The position numbers and the translations under genes were made by a program. The notes under the pieces are model-generated. The model ran no database searches and was not told the origin of the DNA. It saw only the letters and a list, made by a program, of their open reading frames with translations. From Gibbula magus (taxonomy: Eukaryota; Mollusca; Gastropoda; Trochida; Trochidae), in assembly GCA_936450465.1 (NCBI GenBank), contig OW388304.1, positions 7,570,700 to 7,634,699 on the forward strand: a stretch of DNA of 64,000 nucleotides, written 5' to 3'. This document shows, piece by piece, positions 47,101-56,278 of this stretch; within the stretch, counting starts at the first letter, position 1, and every line of letters starts with the position of its first letter.

Positions 47101-50100
47101 TTTATTATTACATATAACGATGTGTCGTCAGCAAACAAGCGTATATTGCTTTCGATGCCGTCAACGATGTCATTGATGTAAACTAGGAATAATAGTGGCC
47201 CTAGAACCGAACCTTGGGGGACGCCAGCAGCGACGAATTTTAAATCAGAGCTGTACCCATTTATAACGACTCGTTGAGAACGATGCTCAAGGTAGCTTTC
47301 GAACCATGACAGTAAACTGCCACATATGCCGTACGATCGAAGTTTATGAATTATTCCCTTGTGCCATACTTTATCAAAAGCTTTGCTTACATCACAAAAA
47401 ACCGCTTTTATTTCTTTGCCTTTGTCAAGTTCACTGGCGATAACATTATATAAGAAGGTCAATTGGTTAGAGGGGGAATCTCCCGGGATAAAACCAGACT
47501 GGAGATTAGTTAGTAAATTGTTGTCTCTGAAATAATTGAATACATATTTAAAGACACATTTTTCAAAAACCTTTGCCAGGCAGCATGTTAGGGCTACAGG
47601 TCTATAATTGCTGCATTCGTTGGTATTTCCTTTCTTGTGAATTGGTATTACAGATGCTATTTTCCAAATGTTTGGGAATATTGAGTCGGTTAAGGAAGCA
47701 TTAAAAAGTTTGGTAAGTGGATTAGCTATGTCGGATGCACAGATTTTTAACAAGCGGTTTCCAATGCCATCGTGTCCGGTCGCTTTAGAAATGTTAGCGG
47801 AAAGTAAAATATCTTTAACTTCGTTGACAGACAGATGGACGGAATGCAAAATTGTGCCCGTTTTAAGATCAACATTAGGTAGATTTTTATCGGGATGTTT
47901 GACAGTCGCTTGATCACAGAAATAGTTGTTCATTATTGTAACGATATCGTTTAGATCGTCATATACAGAGTCCTGGTGGGTTATTGGCGGGAATAGTGTG
48001 TTGTTGCCAGTGGATTTCAAATAGTTATTAACTAAGCGCCACCACTGCTTTTTACCGTACGATTCATTTATTTTGCTGTCAATCTTCGATAGATATTTTC
48101 TTTTGGCATTACGGACAGTTGAAATTACTTTATTCCGGAGTTTACGAAAGCACTCCCAGTCAGAAGGACGGTTTCGTTTTTTAGCGATGTTGTGTATGCG
48201 GTTACGTTTTCGTATTATGCTGCGTACTTCGCCAGTTATCCATAATGGATCTTTAGGTCTAATGGTTACTATTTTATGTGGGATGTGATTGTCGCATATA
48301 TCCGTAAACGTTTTTGAGAAAGCTGTTGTTGCTTCGTCGATAGTGTCTGCTGACAAGACGACCTGCCATTCAACGGAGTTAAGGTCTTTTTTCAGGTTTT
48401 CGTTATCAATCCTGTCATAACTGTAAATTTTTCTTTTATATATATTATTTTGAGGGATATCGTCCTTAATGGTTACATGAACAGGGCTATGATCGCTACA
48501 AATAGGGTCAGACACACCTGAACTAAGTACACTATCCGCGTTAGATACAAACACTAAATCAATTAAAGTTCTAGAGGTGGGTGTAATCCTAGTTGGTTTG
48601 GTAATAAGCTGGGTTAAACCATACATTGTTGTAAGACTTTCAATTTTCGCATTGTTTCCTTTTATTATATCGATATTGAAGTCACCTGTAATTATGGTTT
48701 GCAAATTTAAGGCCATAGCATTGCTAATTGATTGGTTAAGTAACTCCCAGTATGCCTCGCTTTTGTCGGCTCGGTAAAAGTTTCCGATTAAATAATTCTT
48801 ATTTTTGCGCTTAATCTGTATCCATTGCCCTTCTAGTCCCGGTATGGTTAGCTGATCCATTTGTTTTGCGTAGAGATTTTTTTTAACATAAATAGCTACA
48901 CCCCCGCCCCGGCTTGGGCGATCGATACGATATGGTAAATGAAAATTTGGAATAGAAATATCGCTTTGAGGGATACCGTTATGCAGCCATGTTTCTGTCA
49001 AGCAGATTACATCATATGACTGGAACTCAACAGATATAAGATCTACTTTGTCTTTTAGGCTTCTTACATTTAGATGAACTATTTTAAGATCAGTGTGCTT
49101 ACGGGGTCCAGGATTTGGGTGAATATCTCCGCAGCACAACAGTAGAATAACTATAAAAATGGGAGTTTTAAACTTGTATAGACAAAGGGAGGAAAATAGA
49201 CATATAAAAATAAGCAATTTGGAATATGCCTTGCTAGTGACACTAGAGTAAAACAATCCAACCGTGCGCCTGTATTGAGCAATATCAACCGGCATCGAGT
49301 ATTAACAGAACAAAAATATACATGGCGGTGGTTGGATTGGATCTAAAGTAATTAGACATTGATTCCTTGTAATTTCAACATCATTGAACTGTCCTTATCG
49401 ATCACATTTATATTCAATAGATAACTATATAGGTCTATCGATCCCACTTATATATAATAGGAACATATGTGGATGTCTCTATCATTATTTTAAGCGAAAC
49501 TAGCGTCTCTATACGATCAATGGCACGTAACGCGTGTGATAGATATACATATATTGGAGAAAATAAGTTAGGGTTTTATATTTTATATATATAAGTTATA
49601 TTTTATCAGTGGGTCAATGAATAAAAAGATCTTCATTTATAATGTAACAATTTATATAAATCGTACTTATCTATGAGAGTATCTAGATTCCAAGGGCGTT
49701 ACTAAATTTGTTTTCATCATATTGTCAATGACGTGATTTTCCCCCTCCTACAAGCATAACTTTCGTCAGTCTCCATCACTGACTAATTAAAGCATTGTTG
49801 CAATTCCCTAACTTTCCTGTGCAGAGCGCCACTATATTAGCTCTTTCTCTTTCTTTCAGTTAAAAATGGCGCCAAATGTGTTTTCTGCTCCAATGAAAGT
49901 AAGAACCAACTTCCCCAGTAAGTCATCACTCGCCCCAGTCTATATATCACCGACTAATTTTGAGTAATTCTTACTGCATTAAGTCACCTTTTCTGTGCGA
50001 AGCCGGAAGGATATATGATTGCACTCCCACGTTCAGATGCAGCAAACTGATACGCTGGCACAGAAAAGCAGATGAAATGCAGCAAGGCTGATGTTAGCCG

Positions 50101-53100
50101 GTAATAGAGGCTGGCGCGAGTTATGTTCTGCGGGGGACGATGAGTAAGAACTTTTACATTTATATATATTATAAACATTTCCATGTTCACATCGATATTT
50201 GGATATGATTTACTAAAAGCAGAAACAATTCTTTCTCTTTTTACATTCATGTTATGTAAGTCAATTTTCTTTAAACTTTTACTCTTATATATGAATTTCC
50301 TTTTGAGAATATACTTCCGTTATTAGATATACTTTTCATAATAATAATACTATTATGATGATAATATTCAAACGAAAATGTTATTCAACATTCAATCCGA
50401 TTAAATACCTACATACTCTCCAAGACATAAGTAATACAATGAAACTAGAAAGATACATTCATTTAATTTTAATTTTAAATTTAATTTTTAACATTTATAG
50501 GTGACATTTTTATCCATGTCTTTTCTTCCTCATCTAACCATAGGCCTATCTATATATTTTTCTTCGTACGCCTTCATTCTTCATTTCCGTATTCGTCATT
50601 CTTCTAGATCTGTTCCATCTTCATTATTGTTCTCTTTTTCTTATCTTCTACATTCATTTTTTCATCTTCATTATTCTTCTGTTTCGTATACATTATTATG
50701 TGTATTTTACTTCCTTTTCGTCTACATTCGGTATATTCTTCGTGTTTCCTCACCAATCCTTTCGTATTTATCGTCTCGATCCTCTTCATTTCCCATTCTA
50801 ACGAACTAGATACAGAAGGACAGCACGTACAAGATCAGTTCAACTGTGGTGGATTACCTGGTGAAGCGTTCTTCGTTTCCTGCGATGTCACCAAGGAGGA
50901 AAGTATCAAAGTTTGTATGCTTCTTCAACCAACAAATATAATATGCGTGAAAAGACGCCAGATTAGTAAGAAATTAGTGTATCTTGGTAAATATACATCT
51001 ATCGACCTACTTTAGGTAAACCATTTTTTAAAGTACCAAGGTTTATTAGTCTCATATTTTAGTTTTGTTATTTAGAATGTTCTTCAATCAGAACGGCATG
51101 TGCGCATGTCGAGTGTAAGAACAAATATATCCTGAAAATATTGTGTTCCAGACTGTATTCATTGTAACATCTCCGTATTTTGTTATTCGTCATCTTATCT
51201 TCTTGCAAACCATTTTTGTCTGATTACATTAAAGCGACACCGCATCGAGAATAAAAATCAGATCATGTGTATCTACCTATGTTGATTAACATGTCTGCTA
51301 ACAAATCACAGACACCGAAATTCAGACAATTGACGTAATTGGTAATAAAAACTACTGCGTGTAGACAGTGAAGTGAAGCGTAACTCATTAGCAGACACTC
51401 TAATCAGCTCAGTGATATAAAGATTAGACTCATTTTTATCCTCGACGCGGTGTCCCTTTAAGTCGAATTTTACCTTTTTCCCTCTTGAATCGCTTCGTGC
51501 TTGTTAAATGTTTTATTATGCGAGTCCAAGTAAAGTTGTCATCTGTATACCTCATGATGTAACTAACCTTTCCTCCTTAAATTACCGTCAACAGTTGATG
51601 GTCGATAGTTTTAGTACAGATATATGTCATTGAAATACTGAGAGAAATTAAGAAGGCATAATGTGATGGTATAATGTTTGCAGCTTTTTCGTTTGATTTG
51701 AACTTATCTGAAACATGCTTCGAGTATCTGTTTATTCATGTATCATCGAACTATTATGGGGTTTTTTTCATTTGAAGGGCAGTCATTAACACTCGTGAAT
51801 AATTAAAATTCATTTTGACCTGATTTCAATAAATGCACTTACCAAATAAGAACTCAATTTACGCGTATTTTGGATTTGAAATAAAAACTATATATTTCAC
51901 TTACATCCATATACAAATCTATGTGTTTGATGATGTTCAGATTACTTTTTATAGCAATTTTATGATGTTTTTTGTAATTGAATACAAAAAGATGTCTGTT
52001 GTCGGTTGACCTGTCTGCGAACTTCAATAAGTCTTGGGGGATCATTTACAAGTGGGGTACATTTTCTGGATGACAATTTCTTTATTTTGAAGATACACGA
52101 CGTATCTCGTATATGCGTAGTATCTCTTACTTCCGCATGATGAATGAGTTATCATATACTCCGAAAAGTAGTATATCTTCACAACAAAGAAGTTGTCATC
52201 CCGAAAATTTTGTTTTCCTATCAATAGGGGTGTCCATATAAATCTTCCTTAACGTATTACATACAAACAAGACTCTTACCAACATGAATGTGCCAATGAC
52301 TTCCTGTCAAACTTCAGATCCTGATTTCTACAACGCTTGAAAAATACAAGAGAATTGATTGTCTCGTAAATAATGCAGGAACCCGTAAGTAAATTCACCT
52401 TTCTTTATTTAAATTTCGTAGTTTGATATGCCATAATGTGCATTTCAAATGTTACAAGAAAGAAATACTGTTGTGGTACGATGTTACAAGAACGGATTGC
52501 TCAATGTAGCGCTCAAGTAGCGTTCAAGTAGCGCTAATTCTCTCCTGAACGACACGGTTCAAAACCTCAAAGTTCGCTCGCTTTGCTACGTAGCGCTACA
52601 TTGAGCAATCGCGTTCAAGAGAGGTTTAAAAGTAATCGCTAATTGAGTATCTAAACAGCCATATCGTTATAATAGTCCGAAATGTAAAAGAAGAGCAACT
52701 AGGGTATCAAACTTTTAATCTCTATATTTGGTCCTCAATATCATGACATGACATGACAAACACAACAAGAGTTGTCAAACGTTTACTCACTATGTTTACA
52801 TCTTTGCTGGAGAAATATTTTGTGAACAATTCATAAAATGCCGTAGGTATAAGAAAACGACAGGGAACACCTCTCCATTATAGAAATGGCACATTTAGAA
52901 ATGTGGCACCTCGACATCGCCAACAGGGAAGCTGCAATTCGGACATGCTAAGACGTGAATATTTTTGCAAATGGAAATTTAAAATATTACTATTGATTTC
53001 TCACACTTAGGAGTTAAACGTTTGGTTGAAATGTTTTTATTATATTTTCAGATCCCGGTTCAACTGATATTGACGAATTAAGTGGTGAAGAGTTTAGAAG

Positions 53101-56079
53101 TCTTTTAAACCTCAATCTTGTTGGCTACTTTTTAACTGCAAAGGTAACCAAATGATATATGTCAACAACATAAAGTATATAAATTCAAATGTTTTTGTAT
53201 TGCCATTTGACAAAAATATGTATGACCCCGAATCGGAGAATCCCGGTGTATGTTGTTTTTCAATTGTCTGTTTTCCAAATTATAATGATAATGGCATTTT
53301 TCATTTTACCTTGTTTATGTTCTGGAGCGACAGCTGTAATTGTATTTACCGTTTAATTACTCATGCGAACTTACGTTGTGTTTTGTGCATTCTGAATTGC
53401 ACTAACCAGTCTTGACATAACCGATACTTTTATAGAAGAGAGTTGACAAAAGATCATGGTTTGAAAAGGGCATCATTAACGTCCATGGTTACGGGCTTAC
53501 ATTTACAAATTGTTTTATATTAATTAATAGATTCTATATATATGAACAATATTATTTATGAATATAGTGTTTGTACAAAAATAACAGACAAAAGATTTAC
53601 TAAAGTTATGGTCTTAATGGTCCCTAATCCTACCATTCCTGTTTGTATTTTACAACTTTTCTGAAACGAAATAAAATGTGCTTATCATTGTGCTTATTTG
53701 TTCACACAGTATGCCTTGCCTTATCTTCGTGAAACTCAAGGAAATATCGTCAATGTTTCAAGCCTTGTAGCACAGATTGGACAAGCGAATGCAGTATCGT
53801 ACATAGCTACGAAAGTAAGTGATTAAAGTTAATTTTGATACTGAACAAAATTCAGAGCACGCCTTATTACAACGAAGCTTCAAGCGCAATACGTGATGTT
53901 CCGCTACTCTAGAAACATTCTTGGTTGTTTTTATGTCCCCCGAAAATTTTTTCGGGAGACATAATGTTTTCGCCTCCGTCCGTCATTCCGTCATTCCGAA
54001 ATGCTTTCTTTTCCGGGCCATATCTCAAAAACCGTTCATTATTTTTTCACGAAACTTGGTATGGGGTTAGACCTAGTGGTGGAGTGGTGCCTTTTGCTAT
54101 TTTGGTTATTCTGATTTTGTTTCTGGTTTCCATTGAAACAATTTGAACTTAGTGCACATTGAGGGTAGGGACCTTTTCCGGCCTCTATCTCCAAAACCGT
54201 TCAATATGTTTTCACCAAACTTGGTATTTGATCAGACCTAGCGATAGAGTGGTGCCTTTTGCTACTTTGGCTATTCTGAATTTTATATTTCTCGTTATTA
54301 GTGCAGTATTGAACTTAGTGCTTAGCATAAGTGAAAAATAAGGGTAATATGACTATTTTGAATTGAAAGTTGGAGCGGTGGAGCGGAGGACATCACAGTG
54401 CATCACATGCACATATTTCTAGTTGTTTTGGTTTTTGTTTTTAGTTATGTAGTAGTGAAATAGTACTAGAAAAATACAAATATATTTTTGGCAATTTTTT
54501 TTAAAATGTTGTCTCTGGGAACGTTGTGTATTGCATATCTCCAACAGTGCATGTGAGAGACTCGTGATATAAATCGACTTTATTCATCAGATGCTACAGT
54601 TTTGTTTGAAAGAAATCTTGTATGTGACCATATTGGATTTAAAGTTTGAATTGTATATGAATACAATTCCATTCAAAGGGTGGCGTTACTGCAATGACAA
54701 AGGCTATGGCGATAGACGAAGCCAAATACAATGTGAGAGTGAACTCGTAAGTACGGAACCAGCTCTTTATCAAGCTCTCCCTTTCTTTAGGACTTCTTTC
54801 AATCTCGCTGCATTATAATCTGATTGACCACTGCTCAACACGGGTCGTGTATCATTCCCTTTCACGTCAACCAATCAGCGACGAGGATATGAAATCAGAA
54901 AACTCAGAAACCGATATCCGATATCATTTTTTTTCTTCTGCTGTACACTTTGCCAAAACATTGTTGGTGGCTCAAAATCTAGTGAACATTTACCAGGGCC
55001 AATATCTAACTTAATTGTAGATTTAGGTTACCCTAGGCCTGCGACATCTTGTACTGACCACAGTGTCTCAACGACCTTTCACGACCTCTTCTCATAAAAT
55101 AAAAGACAGGTTAAATCTTGTTTACAGGTGTTTTGTTTGGATACTTAAACTACCAGACTCGAAACAGAACAGAATGTTAGTTTTAAAAACTCTAAATTTG
55201 TCTTTCTTCTCGAAACTATAAGGGACGAAGGACGAAATCTTATATGAACAGGTACCTTTAGGCAGAGAGGACCCTATATGTTTACCACTTGGACCACATC
55301 ACATTCACTTCACCTCCTAACCAGCTTCCAAACGCAAGGCATAACTCTTGCCAGTCTGCATTACTGGCTGATTTAACCCTTGCGGTATTTCCCTCGCTTT
55401 ATTGTGTCAGGACAGTGAATAGCTGCACCATAAATGCATAGCGGGCCTGGATTTCTAAACACAGATTTCTTAAGGAGATACTGCAAGGCCTAAATCAGCC
55501 AGTAATGGAGACTGGCAAGAGTTATGCCTTGCATTGGGAAGATGCCTCCTAACTGCATGAGTGCTCTTCTCGTGATATCACTTATTCTAAAGGCCCACTA
55601 GATAGAGAGCTAAGTATTGTACTAATGAATTGGTGTTTGCAGAATATCCCCAAGTGCAATATGGACGCCTTTGTTTGAAGACATTGCTCAGAAATCAGAA
55701 GATCCAGAAGGCCTCAAAAACAGATGTGCAGACTTTATGGTAAAACACGTTTTCTTGAAACAAAATGTACTAAAATGTTAAATCTATATACATATTGATT
55801 GGTAGAGCTGTCCAAATAATTTACATTTAGGCAATTTATGATTTCTTGACATGTTATAACAAATAAAGTCGTGGTTGTATCAAATCAAGGTATATGAACT
55901 GAATGCATTATTTTCTCCAGCTGTTAGGACGATACGGCACTATAGAAGAGTGTGGACAAGCCTGTCTGTATCTCGCTGCTGAAGGAACATTCTGTACAGG
56001 AATAGACCTTAATCTCTCTGGAGGGGCGGAGCTTAACTATGGATACAAGAATATGCAACCCAAATCTGTCAACGACTGA
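44050..56079 (+). CDS. HSD17B14: 17-beta-hydroxysteroid dehydrogenase 14-like SDR, complete, nine exons
   Basis: This is a classical short-chain dehydrogenase/reductase, probably oxidising 17-beta-hydroxysteroids or related alcohols with a nicotinamide cofactor in the cytosol, as its vertebrate relative does. Exons: 44050-44140, 49860-49898, 50810-50910, 52318-52384, 53052-53143, 53710-53814, 54679-54746, 55643-55739, 55921-56079. Together they give 819 bases, 272 residues, close to the usual 270. Visible motifs are TGGSRGIG (residues 16-23, cofactor loop), NNAG (95-98), Ser148, YIATK with Tyr161 and Lys165 (catalytic triad), and a C-terminal [17 protein letters not shown] typical of this subfamily. 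All splice phases agree. The donor of exon 3 is GTTTGT, a weaker form. The acidic residue expected after beta-strand 2 is Ser here (VFCSNE). A possible AATAAA lies at 56279. The substrate is inferred from family. Confidence 0.93.
44293..44428. mobile_element. Hairpin MITE in intron 1, 33-bp perfect inverted ends
   Basis: AAATAGTATTTATTCTGAAA-ATATCACCATTTT is exactly inverted at the right end, with about 70 bases between. No TSD was resolved. Confidence 0.75.
44912..45267 (-). mobile_element. TA-flanked MITE, copy 3 (356 bp) in intron 1
   Basis: Ends AAGGCGCTGTAGCACG / CGTGCTACTGCCCCTT are flanked by TA at 44910-44911 and 45268-45269. Orientation is opposite to copy 1. The left end has CGCT where the family has GGCA. 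Confidence 0.8.
45972..49295 (-). CDS. Non-LTR retrotransposon polyprotein: APE endonuclease + reverse transcriptase (1,107 aa)
   Basis: A CR1/Jockey-type ORF2 protein that would nick target DNA and reverse-transcribe its own RNA. Residues 1-55 are hydrophobic. A 2A-like GDIHPNPGP follows at 56-64. The APE endonuclease covers about 70-275, with Asn76, Glu101 in LTETW, GDFN (204-207) and SDHS (267-270). The reverse transcriptase covers about 480-760, with FCDVSKAFD (metal Asp635), [10 protein letters not shown] and FADD (721-724). A C-terminal zinc-knuckle-like C-x-C-x8-H-x4-C (Cys1035, Cys1037, His1046, Cys1051) follows. There are no stops or frameshifts and all catalytic residues are present, so it may be young or still active. 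The ATG at 49295 is the first in frame. Clade assignment needs a tree. It has no host role and lies antisense in intron 1. Confidence 0.93.
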   Translation of the reverse strand: MPVDIAQYRRTVGLFYSSVTSKAYSKLLIFICLFSSLCLYKFKTPIFIVILLLCCGDIHPNPGPRKHTDLKIVHLNVRSLKDKVDLISVEFQSYDVICLTETWLHNGIPQSDISIPNFHLPYRIDRPSRGGGVAIYVKKNLYAKQMDQLTIPGLEGQWIQIKRKNKNYLIGNFYRADKSEAYWELLNQSISNAMALNLQTIITGDFNIDIIKGNNAKIESLTTMYGLTQLITKPTRITPTSRTLIDLVFVSNADSVLSSGVSDPICSDHSPVHVTIKDDIPQNNIYKRKIYSYDRIDNENLKKDLNSVEWQVVLSADTIDEATTAFSKTFTDICDNHIPHKIVTIRPKDPLWITGEVRSIIRKRNRIHNIAKKRNRPSDWECFRKLRNKVISTVRNAKRKYLSKIDSKINESYGKKQWWRLVNNYLKSTGNNTLFPPITHQDSVYDDLNDIVTIMNNYFCDQATVKHPDKNLPNVDLKTGTILHSVHLSVNEVKDILLSANISKATGHDGIGNRLLKICASDIANPLTKLFNASLTDSIFPNIWKIASVIPIHKKGNTNECSNYRPVALTCCLAKVFEKCVFKYVFNYFRDNNLLTNLQSGFIPGDSPSNQLTFLYNVIASELDKGKEIKAVFCDVSKAFDKVWHKGIIHKLRSYGICGSLLSWFESYLEHRSQRVVINGYSSDLKFVAAGVPQGSVLGPLLFLVYINDIVDGIESNIRLFADDTSLYVIINDANEAAQCLNNDLSVITKWANKWQVDFNASKTVSIQFSRKHKQTIVPALSMNNKTINDVSAHKHLGIIFQQDCMWHSHIENIVKKVSPMINCLRSFKYRLNRRTLQTMYKSFILPVFDYASHIWDNCTKEQATLLENLNLDAIRTICGAVRGTNHTRLYTETNITSLERRRHRQKLYLFYKMVNKLTPDYLSNLVPDNVSDASRYNLRNSSNLQTIKCNTNNYCKSFLPDTVNIWNSLPSDITNSNTLGEFKSKLKEANTNPIYFNLFLGSRFCQIIHSRLRLGCSDLNSDRFARYISDSPACDCGHHLEDALHFFLTCPNYDAIRVNSYFFRKGYNLPSIMHGNAGVSNQKNCELLKSIHNYIVNSGRFSNFKL
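49104..49127 (-). other. 2A-like 'NPGP' motif in the retrotransposon ORF
   Basis: Residues 57-64 read DIHPNPGP, preceded by LLLCCG. The 2A ribosome-skipping consensus is D-x-E-x-N-P-G-P. Here Asp, Asn, Pro, Gly and Pro match, but His replaces Glu, so activity may be lost or low. Known family fact: some metazoan APE-type non-LTR elements carry functional 2A at this place. Confidence 0.6.
49755..49850. mobile_element. Solo left arm of the 'TTACTGGCTGATTTA' MITE next to exon 2
   Basis: CATAACTTTCGTCAGTCTCC-ATCACTGACTAATTA ... TTCCCTAACTTTCCTGTGCAG aligns with the left arm and interior of the 55325 copy. It ends within 10-25 bp of the polypyrimidine tract of exon 2. Confidence 0.5.
49860..49898 (+). 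CDS. HSD17B14: HSD17B14-like exon 2 (39 bp)
   Basis: The strong acceptor CTCTTTCTCTTTCTTTCAG and an ideal donor (GAAA|GTAAGA) bracket 39 bases coding (V)[12 protein letters not shown]. This is beta-strand 2 of the Rossmann fold. It starts and ends in phase 1, so the frame is kept. Confidence 0.9.
49935..50145. mobile_element. MITE of the 'TTACTGGCTGATTTA' family, diverged copy after exon 2
   Basis: The left arm CCAGTCTATATATCACCGAC-TAATTTTGAG and right arm GCAAGGCTGATGTTAGCCGG-TAATAGAGGCTGGC match the family ends at about 205-bp length. The frame at 49984-50250 is inside this repeat and not a gene. Confidence 0.5.
50810..50910 (+). CDS. HSD17B14: HSD17B14-like exon 3
   Basis: The acceptor CATTCTAACGAACTAG follows a C/T-rich tract and precedes (N)[20 protein letters not shown] then [13 protein letters not shown], ending phase 0 at GTTTGT. 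CDVT is the conserved start of the adenine-pocket loop. Confidence 0.88.
51232..51458. mobile_element. TA-flanked MITE in intron 3 (227 bp)
   Basis: AAGCGACACCGCATCGAGAA-TAAAAAT faces ATTTTTATCCTCGACGCGGT-GTCCCTT, with TA on both sides (51230-51231 and 51459-51460). It is a different family from the AAGGGGCAG element but has the same target. Confidence 0.75.
52061..52208. mobile_element. Foldback MITE in intron 3, 'GGATGACAACTTCTT' ends
   Basis: ATTTTCTGGATGACAATTTC-TTTATTTTGAAGATAC is inverted at the right as GTATATCTTCACAACAAAGA-AGTTGTCATCCCGAAAAT. It is related to the repeat at 4.04-4.19 kb. Confidence 0.7.
52318..52384 (+). CDS. HSD17B14: HSD17B14-like exon 4 (NNAG)
   Basis: The acceptor TTCCTGTCAAACTTCAG precedes [22 protein letters not shown], with donor CCC|GTAAGT. 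It contains the NNAG structural motif, residues 95-98. Confidence 0.93.
52495..52610. mobile_element. Hairpin repeat in intron 4 (19-bp perfect inverted ends)
   Basis: GATTGCTCAATGTAGCGCT and AGCGCTACATTGAGCAATC form perfect inverted ends. The interior has a direct TCAAGTAGCG duplication. Confidence 0.75.
53052..53143 (+). CDS. HSD17B14: HSD17B14-like exon 5
   Basis: The acceptor TTATATTTTCAG precedes (H)[20 protein letters not shown] then [10 protein letters not shown], with donor [19 protein letters not shown] is the usual helix alpha-E region containing the structural Asn (Asn121 or its neighbour). Confidence 0.92.
53710..53814 (+). CDS. HSD17B14: HSD17B14-like exon 6 (catalytic Ser-Tyr-Lys)
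   Basis: The acceptor TTATTTGTTCACACAG precedes [20 protein letters not shown] then [15 protein letters not shown], with donor AAA|GTAAGT. Ser148, Tyr161 and Lys165 form the catalytic set. Confidence 0.95.
53932..54418 (+). mobile_element. 'ATGTCTCCCG' interspersed repeat, copy B, in intron 6
   Basis: It starts ATGTCCCCCGAAAATTTTTT-CGGGAGACATAAT and ends ACATCACAGTGCATCACATG, the inverse of copy A at 27.37-27.75 kb. Two internal modules about 165 bp apart repeat CCGTTCA...TTTTTTCAC...AAACTTGGTAT, so it is internally duplicated. The frames at 53925-54146 and 54159-54341 translate these modules and are not genes. Confidence 0.65.
54679..54746 (+). CDS. HSD17B14: HSD17B14-like exon 7
   Basis: The acceptor CCATTCAAAG precedes [22 protein letters not shown](S), with donor CTC|GTAAGT. 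It encodes helix alpha-F after the catalytic Lys. Confidence 0.93.
55325..55541. mobile_element. MITE of the 'TTACTGGCTGATTTA' family, best-preserved copy, in intron 7
   Basis: A 217-bp element with inverted ends of about 70 bases (CTTCCAAACGCAAGGCATAA-CTCTTGCCAGTCT... / ...AGACTGGCAAGAGTTATGCC-TTGCATTGGGAAG). It is non-coding. Relatives lie at 19989-20174, 28700-28885, 49755-49850 and 49935-50145. Confidence 0.85.
55643..55739 (+). CDS. HSD17B14: HSD17B14-like exon 8
   Basis: The acceptor TTGGTGTTTGCAG precedes (S)[20 protein letters not shown] then [12 protein letters not shown], with donor ATG|GTAAAA. ISPS-IWTPL corresponds to the ISPGNIWTPL substrate-loop motif of this family, with Ser in place of Gly. 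Confidence 0.93.
55921..56079 (+). CDS. HSD17B14: HSD17B14-like exon 9 (terminal)
   Basis: The acceptor TTATTTTCTCCAG precedes [40 protein letters not shown] and [16 protein letters not shown]. The GG-ELxYG ending is diagnostic of the HSD17B14 group. Confidence 0.95.
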   Translation: MLGRYGTIEECGQACLYLAAEGTFCTGIDLNLSGGAELNYGYKNMQPKSVND

Positions 56080-56278
56080 TCATCCCTCTCTGTGAATAAC
56101 AATTTATGAAAGACACTCAACTATAACTTTAAAGTGATATATAGAGTATTTCATAAAATATATTTGGCTTTTGATACGTGCCAAAATACACATGCGCTTA
56201 TTTAAACTCTCTCGAGTTGAAAAGTCATTCGGAAATGCCTATTTGTAATGCATTATTATAACTACCTGTTTCAATAAC

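Larger units (their letters stand above)
45690..49310 (-). mobile_element. Antisense non-LTR retrotransposon in intron 1 of the dehydrogenase
   Basis: It contains one intact 1,107-codon ORF and a 3' region of about 280 bp after the stop, with AATAAA-like sequence near its end (GTGAATAAATATG, minus strand). No ORF1 was found upstream, so it is a single-ORF element or 5'-truncated. Precise ends and target-site duplication could not be set by eye. Confidence 0.85.

Noticed and set aside
47668..48777. Plus-strand frames within the retrotransposon
   Set aside because: They are antisense shadows of the 1,107-codon endonuclease/reverse-transcriptase ORF.
53925..54341. Two similar plus-strand frames that look like a duplicated small protein
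   Set aside because: They translate the two modules of an interspersed repeat in an intron. The similarity is due to DNA duplication, and there is no start context or other coding sign.
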